From positions 18,437,701 to 18,501,700 of the forward strand of contig CM037469.1 of NCBI GenBank assembly GCA_021014325.1: 64,000 bases of DNA, written 5' to 3'. The notes beneath the pieces are model-generated. The model ran no database searches, was not told the DNA's origin, and saw only the letters and a program-made list of their open reading frames with translations. Each line of letters begins with the position of its first letter. The stretch's first letter is position 1. Position numbers and translations under genes: made by a program. Below, in pieces: positions 39,049 through 51,000 of this stretch. This DNA is from Plazaster borealis. Its lineage: Eukaryota > Echinodermata > Asteroidea > Forcipulatida > Labidiasteridae.

Positions 39049-42000
39049 CCGCCACCGCCGCTGCTGCTGCTGCTGCTGCTGCTGTTGTTGATGTTGATGT
39101 TGATGTTGCTTTTGCTGTTGTTTTGGTGTTGTTTTGTTGTTGTTGTTGTTGTTGCTGTTCTTATCCCAAGGTCTCCAATGGTGTTTGAAAATTATGAGAA
39201 ATATTCATATTGAAAAGATGCACCAATTTTTTCGGGAAAGTGATTGTTCGCTGAGACGAGGTCAGTAACAAGCTACTGCAAAGGTAATTTAACCCCATGC
39301 TGTTCTTTTCAGAACCATGACTACCCGCGGTCGTTCTCATTTTACACAATGTACATGTTTCGAATTTTAATTTACCTTAAATCGTAATGTTTTTGACAGG
39401 TTATTCAACAAAAGATAAGAAAAGGACAACTCTAACTTGTGTTTGCCATGAAAGTGATACCGGTTTTCTGATTAATTTGACAGAGGTATTTCCACAATCA
39501 TGTTAACGTAAGAGAGCGGTATGATTATTAGATGGTAATTTTGTGGTTGTTGAACTCAGCCGTGATTTATATTATATGCTGGGGGTTTTTGTATTTTCAT
39601 GGATGGCCTGCCCGTAACTACGAAGGAATGGGGTATTTTTGTTGTTTTTGTTGTTGTTGTTGTCGTTGCTGTTGTCGTTGTCGTTGTCGTTGTCGCTGTC
39701 GTTGTTGTCGTTGTCGTTGGCGTTGTCGTTTGGGTTATGGGGGTTTTGGGGTGAGGGTTTGTGTTTAGGTGTTTGTCTTCCGTTGTTTAAAAAAAAACCG
39801 GTAACGTAGCAAAATGACCGTAAACCACGCTCAACTAACTTTCTTAGTAGGGATAAGTTAAGTTTAGGACTCAGGTTTTTGCAAAGAGTGAGGCCGTGGC
39901 GGAATCAAGAGACATCGGCTACGGCTAAGGCCGTTGCCTCCCAACGACAACGTTGAAGAATTGGGGGTTTTCAGCAATCTGACCGTAGCCACTGCCGAAG
40001 CCGTTAATTCAGACATGGCTTCATTAAAATACGTTAAGTCAATTTTCATCATTGAAACAATTAAGGTCATATTACACAAACACGTGTGTGTGTCAGGTTT
40101 TGAACCGGAAGCTGCCAAAAAAAGAACGTGCGAACAATTTGTGCTCATTAGACGTGGGTCACACATCGAAAATTCGGCCATATTTGTTTTGAACGGACAG
40201 CATGCAATTCGCTTTGCGTAAATACCGTGTGCGGCCAGCGGGAGTTTATCCACTTCTTTGAGTGATTGGTCAGTGAATCACTTGGCTGGGTAGAGAGCTT
40301 GAAGCAGGTGAGAGTTAAAACCGAATATGGCTTTTATCGGGAGCTCTCTCTGACCTACCAATTGGATTCAAAATGGCGGACTAATCTGAGAGGTAAATGA
40401 ACGCTCTACGATAATCTCAAAAGTACACAGCTAACTTGACAACTTGGCCTGCGTTGAAATAATTCTCCTAATAATGAAATGCAAATTGTGATGTTGAGGT
40501 CGTCTTATAATCTAATATCTTGTTATTTTGGATGGTTGAGATTTCAAGAGTCCCGTTGGCAATTTGTTTAATTTATCTCTGTAATTTATCTTCACACATC
40601 GCGAGTGGAAATCCGATCCCCAGGATATATTTCTTAATGCATTTGCATACTTCACGGACTCGGAACGCATGATATTCAATTAGTACAAACTTATCTTGTT
40701 TTGTATTCTTTCTTGTTTTCAATTATTGTTGTTATTATTTTGTGTGCGTGTGTGGTGAAGTATTATAACATGACAAGAGTAAACTTTTTTTCAAATTTGC
40801 CATCAGTTGTTACCGTTAATGGTTGAATTTTCTTTAAATAGACAGGCTTTGGGCCACAGATTTTAGGTACGCGTTTGTCTATCCTTGCCGGCTTAAATGG
40901 GTTATGTTCTTCTTGTCCTTTTTTTAATCTCAGTCTTTGCTCCTGTGCTCGCTCGTTTGCTCAACCTCAGCATTTCCCTTTCCCTTTTCTTTCCTATCCC
41001 ACCCTGTCCTTTCGAGCTTCATTTTAGCAACATCATGAAGTGCCAAAAAGATCTCCACAGCCAAACCTGTTTGGAGAAAACCGCGTTCGAAGTTGAGCTA
41101 ATATTTTGAAATTATTGGTTCGTACTGTTTGCCATTTAATCTTTTAAACTTTACCTGTTGGGGAAGTAGATATTTTAAATCGTACACGTATGTTTAATTC
41201 GTTTCATTAAGTGTTTAATTAATGAGTAATTATATAATTAACAAGACTGTCTCGTCGTAAATGTGTACAAACGTGGTCTGTGTGCAGTGCGTCGTGTGTA
41301 AACATTTTGGCTGTTCGTGAAAACAGTAGGACAAAGTTTTGGGCATTTCGTAAAAACGCACAAGCTGTGCACTCATGTTTGGCACTGTGCCATCTCTGCT
41401 CATAATCAACACGATTGCGTATTCACAGCGACGGAAAGATTTGTGGCACTTCGTGAGAACGTTATGCCATATTAGGGTTTTTGCCGTTCACACAAACCGT
41501 TAAATCACACGAAACCGGTTTTAAAAGAACTTAAATAGACAAACAAAACATAGAGTGACATTTATATATGTATATAATTATATTGAATGATTTTGGGTTG
41601 AACAAAGAAAAATTGACTAAAGTGGGATTTGAACCAACGACCTCCGGTTTAACGTGCCGGCGCTCTGTATATAATTATATTTATATAGAAATGGATACCA
41701 GTGATGGAACTGGTTAACACAATTCCACATTTCGTCTGATAAAGTTTAGATTTAGAACCGACAGTCATAGATTGAGTCGAATGCTAGACAAGACGCTTCC
41801 GGCAAAAGAACATAAATTAGGTCCATGGTATTAAATTTGCAATGGTTCCGAAGATCTCGGTTTCAACTGTCTTTATTGCTGTCGTAAGTTGAATTTGATT
41901 TGACTCAAAGTCCGTAGTGACTGAAACCCTCAGGTGAATTAGGATGTCACCGATGAATGAAGAAAAACATGTGAAGTATTGATAGGCTGTAGTTCGTTTC

Positions 42001-45000
42001 AACGTGTGGTGTGATTTTGCGGGATTTTTTACGTTTTTTGTGGCACGCCTTGAATTTTTTCACTCGACATTTGAGGTGTTTATTACCGCCGAATTAAAAG
42101 TCGTTCAAAATAACAATCATCTGAACCTGAGAGTCGTTTGTCAAACTCGCAATGCTGACTGGAATTCAGATCGGGAATAAGCAAAAAAGGTCAAGTGTTG
42201 GGTGTTTCACAAGCAGCGAGTAGACGTAAATTTTGACGCATGGAGTATCAGAAATCAATGACCGTCAGCAACATTTCCGTTAGCTTTACGACAACCCGTG
42301 TGAAATTTACCGATGTACACCGCAATAACAGGCGGACCGCACCAAGGCGCTGATACCGGTACATCAAGCACTCTCCCTCAGTCGATGCTTTTTAAAGACC
42401 ACGCTTCAAACTGTTGAAATGTCACGATTGATTTACCATGGGAAATAGCTGAGTGGCACTGTTTCTCGAACCCAAGTGATAATCTACATAGTAATTCTAG
42501 CACTGTCAATTGATTTCTCGAGAGAGATAGCGAGAGAAAGAGAGAGTGTGGAAAAAACTAACAAGATTGCTTCGAGAGAAAGGGTGTATGATAACAATTG
42601 GTAATCAAGTCCAAGATTTGTAGGCATGGAAATATTTTCACTCGCAAGAAAGATTACATTGTTAAAGAGGTACTACATCTTCTGTTTTTGGAGGAGTAAA
42701 TTCATTTGCATATTCTAGTTTCAATAAAAAAACACCATTCAACCGACCTGTGAAAATGTCACGTTGGTCGGTCCTATTTAAGTGAGAAAAACATTCTGTT
42801 TTAAAGCAGATTCAATGGCATTTCTGATAACATATAACAAATCATAAATTTGAGAAACATTTAAAACAGACGTTATTTATAGCGTTCCGAGTCAGCGTTT
42901 TACAAATTCGATACTTGACTGTAACTTCGGGGCAAGTACACAAATAAGACAGCCATTGCTGTTTGGACTTCCAAAGCTTGTAAAGGTCATTAACAAAAAC
43001 ATCTACTCTGTCATCTGAAAAGATAGTAAATGAAGATTTCAAATCCGCTGTAAAGGTCCAACTATCAGACGCCTCAGGGTTTATCTTCCGCAGACAGGTC
43101 GGAAATTGTTCCAACTATCAAGTTACATTTTTATGAGCCAAGGCATGTGTTATTTGTATCACCCATCGCCTATTACACGCAAACAGGGTTATGAGAAACA
43201 ACCAAAATCTTATTTTAGATCTCATAGATGGTCTTGGCCCAATTTCATGGCACTGCTTACCAAATAATTTGGCGCTTACGCGCATTGTAACGTGTGTATT
43301 TCTATAGGACGCAGCTGGGCGTAAGCGCAGAATTCCGCGGTAAGCAGAGCCATGAAATTGGGCCCTGGTGTGTTGAACTTTAAGGTCAATTATATCGTTG
43401 TTGTGTTTTGTGTGAGTTTAAAGATGCTAGGTCAGATTTTTGCCGATTTGGCTTTTAAATTTAGATTTACTTTTTAAATAGCTATTTGTATAGATCTAAG
43501 AGAATTATAAGCTTTCGTTTAAGGTATTGCACAAAGAAGTTTGCCAATGATGAGTGGTTTAAAAACAAAAATGAATTATTTTTGGGATCTATACATTATC
43601 TCACGTCTATCAACTATGTACAAACGATGATGCATGTTACATGTCCGTGGCATAATAACATGTGAAAGCCTTTGTACACTGCAAAACTGGGGTGCTAAAT
43701 TGACACCATGGGTGTTGTCACATAGATACCCAAGCAAGAGAGAATCAAAATTAACATCATAGGGTGTTAAAATAACACTTATTTCTGCCAAAACAATTAC
43801 ATTGGTATTATTTTAACACCATATAGTGTTAATTTTGATTCTCTCTTCGGTATCTATATGTGACAACACCCATGGTGTCAATTTTAACACCCCAGATTTT
43901 GCAGTGTATGATTTTCATTTTGAAAAGTCATCATCATCATCATCAATTTCTTTACAACTATTGATTCGGTAAAAGTCGGGCCATGCAACTTAATGTCATT
44001 GCCATCATCTTTTTTTATTATCCAAAACCAACCTTAAACCATCCAATCAAAAGGTCAAATTGTTAGGGAACACAATGCAAAACGGTTTGTGTTTGTCAAG
44101 GAATTTATGCACGTCCGTATACTTCCCTATTTCGATTTCAGCGAACTATGTAAACAGGGGTGATTTGGGGGAAAGGTGTCTGCTATTACTATTTTGTCAA
44201 CTTTTAGGGATTTTTCTGGTTAAATGGTATTGGTATGAACTATAAAATCAGTGCACTTTCAACAGTGTGTTATTATAATAAATGGTTCAACGGAGGCACC
44301 AAAGTTTGAAGAATTGTTAATATCCAATATCACATGCTTTGTTTATGCAATTTGGTGTGTATATAAAACTAGGCTTAATACTGTCTTTTCTCCGTGTAAG
44401 GTTGATGTATATTCTGCTTCTGATCAATAATTGGAGACTTTGGAACGCTAGGTGGCAGCAGACTTACCAGGTAAATTTCCATTGTTTACGTAGTTCTGAG
44501 CATGCGCACATTACCGAGGGCACTGGGTTTACCTGGTAAGTCTGCTGCCACCTAGCGTCCCAAAAGTCCCCCATTGGTAAACACATTAATATTTAACGGT
44601 ATCAATAGGTCTTGAATTGTCGTTATTTTGAAAAGTCAAGAGTGGAGCAATGTTATTGTCCGACTGTCTTTGTTAGTGTTACACAAATTTTAGTTTGTAT
44701 TTTAATGCAACAATGCTTTGAAAAACAATGTTGTTTGAGTAGGTTATACCGTTGGTTGTACCGTGTATAAATATTATTAAATAAACAAATAAATCAGTCG
44801 ATAAGGATATAAAGATCAAGAGGTCTGGAACGATAAATTTGATTCAATCAAGCAAAATTCAGATGGCGTTACTTGGAAAACAGTACAAACATTTACAAAG
44901 CAAAAAAAAACGTAAATCTGTCATTGGCTTTTAATTTAGCCAGTCTCATAATGGATTCTTAACAGTTGCTCGTCGTGTAACTAGAACCGCTTTTTTCTTA

Positions 45001-48000
45001 AGATTGGCTCATGAAGTTACCTTGATGCACGTAACTCAACCACTCTACTGCGTATCTTTTACCCAACATTGATGGCAATGTTATTTTTTCTACGATGGAA
45101 AAGCAAACATTTTGTTACAAAATATGAGATGCTCGAACATGGATTGAGTTTTGCCTTTTTCCAATACTTGTATGAGCATGGTTTCCTTGCTGAATATTTC
45201 CTTCTAAATTTAAAGGTATAGGGTACAGGATTGGGAATGTTCGAAAAGGATTTTTCACTTTAACAAATATAATCTTTGAATAAAGATTGGCTCAATAAAG
45301 ATTTTTTAATAAAGATTATTTTTATTTGTTTTGATGCTATGGCATAGCTAGACATTTTGATGTGGTGTGGGTGGGGGCCAAGCGTATTTTGAGGGGCTTT
45401 TGCTGGGTCAAACTGTTCATTTGTAAACGTTTTCGATCTCATTTGGGGGGGGGGGGGCAAGGGTTCTTAGCGGTTCTACAATGATATATCGTACTTTTGA
45501 CAGATAAGACAATCACCAACGGCTCCTTGGGGCACAGTTGTCTGCAGGGGCGATCAATAAATCGTTACAAGATATCTTTGGGGCACTTTGTTTGAAAACT
45601 ATGTTGGTTGTGGCCTTCAATGAATGGCTTGTCATGTCCAACAGTGCATCAGACTCAAGTTTTAATGGCCCAGTCATCCCAATGTGGGTTCGAGTCCCAG
45701 TTATGACTTCTATGTGCTTGAGCAAAATACTTAACCATAAGTTGCTTCTCTTCTCCCAAGTGTGTAAAATTGGAGCCTACAAGGACTGAGACGGTATTAT
45801 GTTGGCTTACAATCCCTTAGCTCTTATACAAGTAGCTTGATGTTGATCTCCTCGTGGAGTTGAGAAATTTTGTGGATTGGTGCCTGATAAGCAGGGATTA
45901 TAGTGGTGTGAAGTGCTTTGATGTGCGCTATATGAGACCCCAGTATTATCATTAATAGCATTTACGTTTAACAAATAAAACAACTTTTGGTGGTTGCTTC
46001 TCTCAAAGCGCATCCTGCAGTTCAAGGCAGGTGTATTTAATCTACCACTAATGATAGGTTGATTTAGATTGTTGTTTTCTTTCCTTCTCTGTAGGTATTG
46101 TTCGAGCTGTCGCGAAGGAGTTCTTCGAGAGTGAACTCAAAATGGAAATATTAGAGGAAAGTCACGAGGAGGAACGCAATGGCAAGAAGGAACATGTCAC
46201 CTTTGCCATCTACCAAAAGAGGATCCGAAAGATCGACGAGGGGCCACCAAAGTTCGTTGCGCAGACGCGGAAGCACAGCGAGCAGCAGCTCAACAAGGAG
46301 GTGATTGTTTGTAACACTATATAGCGCCCTCAGTTGTTCATGCCCACCTAACCGGTTCAAATAATCACTTACGATAACTCACTCATTTCACACCGCGAAA
46401 CTGTCGTTTTGATATATCAACAGAACAACTTATGACACCCCCCCCCCCCATACCAGCCACCTGAAGGTCCCTAAGGAATTTCAAATTATTTCTGATCTTT
46501 GTAGTTGAAAGAACTATGCTGTTCTAATATTGATTGGTTTTGTTTTATTGAGTGATTGGATTATTGGCGTATTGGCATATGCCCTATATTTTCACATGAC
46601 GTCATTTGAGTAGGATGCCCTCGGCTAGAGGTAGGTCAAAAGAATGTTAATTATTGGCCCATCCGTTTTCCATTGTTTTCATCAATATTAAGATGACAGC
46701 GTGATTACTTCAATGCATAGGGTCCATCCGAAGCTTTAACACGGCAATGTAGACGTATTAATGACCTCACTTTTCCTCAAAACACCGGTATGTCAGACAC
46801 ACTTTCCACCATACTATGCGATCTCACAGCATTGGTGCGCCATACCGCAGTAGTACAGTACACGCAAGTAAACGTGAAAGACTTGTACGCATGCGCACGT
46901 CAGTGAAATTTGAGATTCTATTTTTAGCATTAGTGCGGAGTGCTATTTCAGGACACTCGGCGTATTAGCAGCCGGCAAGCTCTAAACATGGTTAACTGGA
47001 TATTCATCCTACCTAATCATCTCTTGATTTTAATCCGATTGCCTCCATTATGTTAATGATTTACCGAAAAATAGTTCCGCCTACCTAGTTTACCTTGCTC
47101 GGTCATTAATTACCCAAGTTTAACCTCCAGCACTCCAACCATTACTTCCCTCTACCTGAATCATTATTCCCTCTAGTTATTTAATTATGTTACTATTAAC
47201 TGCACATTTTGTTCATAACTTTCTGTTTAACCGATCACTGATTATTATTTTGTATCAAGATGCATTTTTCATGTGGTTTGCCTTTGCATTTTTAAAATGC
47301 CTGTTTTTTGTTTTTTTGTTTTTTTAAAGGGAGAAAACGCAAAATAAAATTGGAGAAGAAAAACAAAATTACGAACTTATTGATTTTATGAAATAGTAAT
47401 TTGTTTGCTAATCTGATAGACAGTGAATCACCTGAATGCTGCATCTTTTAAAAGGACGTGTCAATGTTGGTTACGGAGTCATTTCTACTCAGAAGTACTT
47501 TTTGGTGGAAATTTATTAAGTTTCGGTATGGAATAGTAAACGAAACAGTTTTGATGGTGGATGTTTGTTTTAAAAATATTTTATATTAAAAAGCGTGTTT
47601 GGGGGTTATTTTGTTGCTTTTATTTTGTTGCTCTTAATGTGGGTAACTTAAATTGCAGTTGTTATGTTTTAAGAATCTGAAACTGGCAAATCGGAATTTA
47701 AAGATTTACTTCTCCGTGAAGCCAACACTGTACTTTCCTCTTAACAACTACATCTCTCCCGTCACGATGCTGTTTTATTGCACTCAAACTTGACATTCCG
47801 TTCAGCATGATGCACCACCTCTAATTTCCTCTTAACCTCGATCCCTTAACTGTCATTCCTTCTGATTCAACTTCCTTGATCCTGTTGATTTACACAACCA
47901 TCCATCTAACCATGGTAGAACAGTGTGTCGCCGATCACCCCTGGCTCCTTACGGGGCGATGGTAGTGCCGAGTGGCTACCTTACACGTGGGTGAGTGTTT

Positions 48001-51000
48001 GCAGGTGTCGTGTGAAAAAAATGTGTTTTCGTCTGTACGACCTCCACCTGTTGACTTTCGTGTCACAAGTGGGAACCTGTCTTACTTTGTCCACGTTGTA
48101 CTGAAGTGACCTCAATTCAGTGCACTTTATGTATTTAATTGTATTGTCTTGCAGATTATTTACTTCTATGTTCTAACAATATCATTTACATATCAGCCAG
48201 AATCTCTAGGATTTCTTAACTTTATAAGCAGTTGTGTATTTTCGTCTTCTCTTTGAATGTTCTACACTTTCTTTTGTCAAAGGCCGACACCTTGAGAAGT
48301 CCTACACCATCACATTTATTATCGTTAAAGGGAAGGTATACGTTTCGTAATCACTCTTAAAATTAAGATGAACTTTGAAGTAATGTGGTTATGGAAAAAG
48401 ATATGAGTTGTTATCCCCCAAAATTTGAATCTGAGAAACGTTACTGTCAGTGCCCAATTTCATAGAGCTGCTTAAAGGTATTGTACACTTTTGGTAACAG
48501 CTCAAAATCAGTGTCCTCATTTTGTGTGATTCAACATTATGCATGAACAAACAAACCTGTGAAAGTTTGAGCTCAATTGGTCATCGAGATCACGAGAAAA
48601 TAGTGAAAAGAGACCTTATGTGTTTTCTGTTTTTTTTTCAAAATATCGCGCGTGATAAAAACTATTGTTTCACTCATTTCTCAGAAACGATAGCATTTTA
48701 GGCAGAAATATTTTAAGGAACCCTTTCAACCATTACTTACTTTAAATCTCGTAAGTTGTGTGTGAATCTGTGAATATTTGTGTTTTTCGATCTTACCAAT
48801 AGTGTACAGGGCCTTTAAGCAGAAAATATTGCTAAACAATTTCCTGCTAAAGCGAAAATCAGCAGGATACCAGTCGCAAATTATACACGTGACACGGTAT
48901 TTTGGCTGGTAACCTTAATCTAGTAAGCAAAATTTTGTTTTACTTAGCTACCTTTTGTGCTTAAGCAGCTCATGAAATTGGGCCCAGATACGTTTCTCAG
49001 ATTGTGTATTCCAATTATGGATTATTCTTCTTGCGTGGACATAACCGCTCCGGATTTTCGGCGATATCTCAAAAACGCGACCACCTTTTGAAATGAAATG
49101 TTCACAGGTTAGTTTTATTGTATAGGCCTATCTACATTTATATAATAGGATTAAAACAATCGAGTGGTTCGAAAAAAACAAAGGTATACTTTCCCTTTAA
49201 TCAACAATCAGTATTTATTTTATCGTTGTACTGACATTTCATGAAACAATTCCTTTCAAGTTTCCAAACATTAATGTTTTCTTCCCATTTCTGTTATCTT
49301 TCCTTGCTGCTAAATTAAAAGGATGACACGGTAATACTCAATGTTATTGACTTGCACAACTGTATTTCTTGTCCAGTGTTACAAACAGAGCTCAAGACGC
49401 CTAAAGGAACCATTAAAACATGAGCGTGTGTTTGTGTGTAATTCATTACAAATGCTGTGCACATTTTAGGTGATATTTTGTTTCCCCACTGTGCAGCGAG
49501 CCATCGTTAATCAAGGTGCTCCTAATATGGTGTCTGTATTTAGAAGCAATATTTTAGCTTCTTGGCTCTGTTATGTTAATTTAAAGGACTGTGCAGATGA
49601 ATTGTTTTGAAAGCATGGTGCACATGTCTTTCCAAGATGTGTCTATCGTCTAATGATCCCTAGCCCCAACGTCACACGCAGTTATTACTGTCTGCCAAGC
49701 TCGCCATTTTGGGAGTCAAATTGCACTTATTGTAAAGCGTGTGAACTAAAATGCGCACTACACTGTATAACACACATTGACTCCCAAAATGGCACAACCA
49801 AATTATTTTCATGATGACATCAAGTGAATTGGATCAATTGCAACCATTGTACTTACCCATGGTAATTGTAGCTTCTAGATGTCAATTGCAGTGTATCTTG
49901 TGGGGGTGTTGTAAAACAAATATTGACTGCTTTTACTGGTTCTATATGCCTTGGGAAAATATAACGCTCCGGGGACCTCCTCGGGAGTCGTAGTTTTAAC
50001 CATAGCACTCAAAGCAGTCAATTAGAAAAGCCAATTTGTAATCTGTTGATTGTTGTGCATGAATGTTCACGAAAGTTGTACTTTTCTTTTTAGGTGATTA
50101 CTGCTCACCCTTGCCAGATTGTAGTTTTTCTTTTGCGGTTTTGGTTTAGAACAAAACTAGATCGTAATGTACCATTTTCTCGAGACAGTTTAATATTACA
50201 CCATTGTAACATGTTTGGTCTCATTTATAGGTTTTCCCTGACATTTCAACAAATAACTCATTTAATGGAACGCCTCTTGGCTCATTCGATTTCGTTTGAA
50301 AATGAATGCTTCGTCACATCAGTTTTCCACGCAACAGGAAATGAATGAGATAGAAAATAGCGATATAAAACGAAACCCTAGTTTTATCGAATAAATAAGA
50401 GAAAAAAGCGTGAATTTGAAGGGGTTTTACTGAAATTTACTTACTTTTTGCTAAAATTTATCTGCAGAGGCAAAATCGCTATATAACGAATGCAAGGAAG
50501 TGAAATAGGCTGCTTTTTTGCCGAAAATGACCTGGAAAACCTATAGTACGACCTTTCTTTATTTCCCATGTATTTACTCAATACTATATATTGGTGACTT
50601 GCAGGAGGTTCAGGCCGTCCTGCGCAGCATCGAAGAGCAGAAGGAGTCCGGTACCATGCCCCTCAACCACCTCCACCGCTCGCAGAAGATCCAATCTCTT
50701 GTTTCCCTCGGTAACCTCTACGGGAATTTCCATCCGTCCTACCCGGAGAAGCTCTGGATGACCCAAGACATCTTCTGCGAGTACTTTCCGTACCACCTGG
50801 TCTTTAATAGTGAACTGAATGTCCTCCAGGCCGGGGTCCATATCCAGCGGATAATGCCCCGATTGAGGAGTTTAGAGAGCCATCCTGTGAATAGCTTCTT
50901 CGATCTCATCCATCCGCAGATAGATTGGACTATAAAGAGCATCCAGAAGTTTGAGAACATGCAGTTTGTATTACAGACTAGAAGGGAAATGATAACAGAC

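Noticed and set aside
38922..39213. Poly-Val/Ala and poly-Leu open frames
   Set aside because: Translation of the GTT/GCT triplet array.
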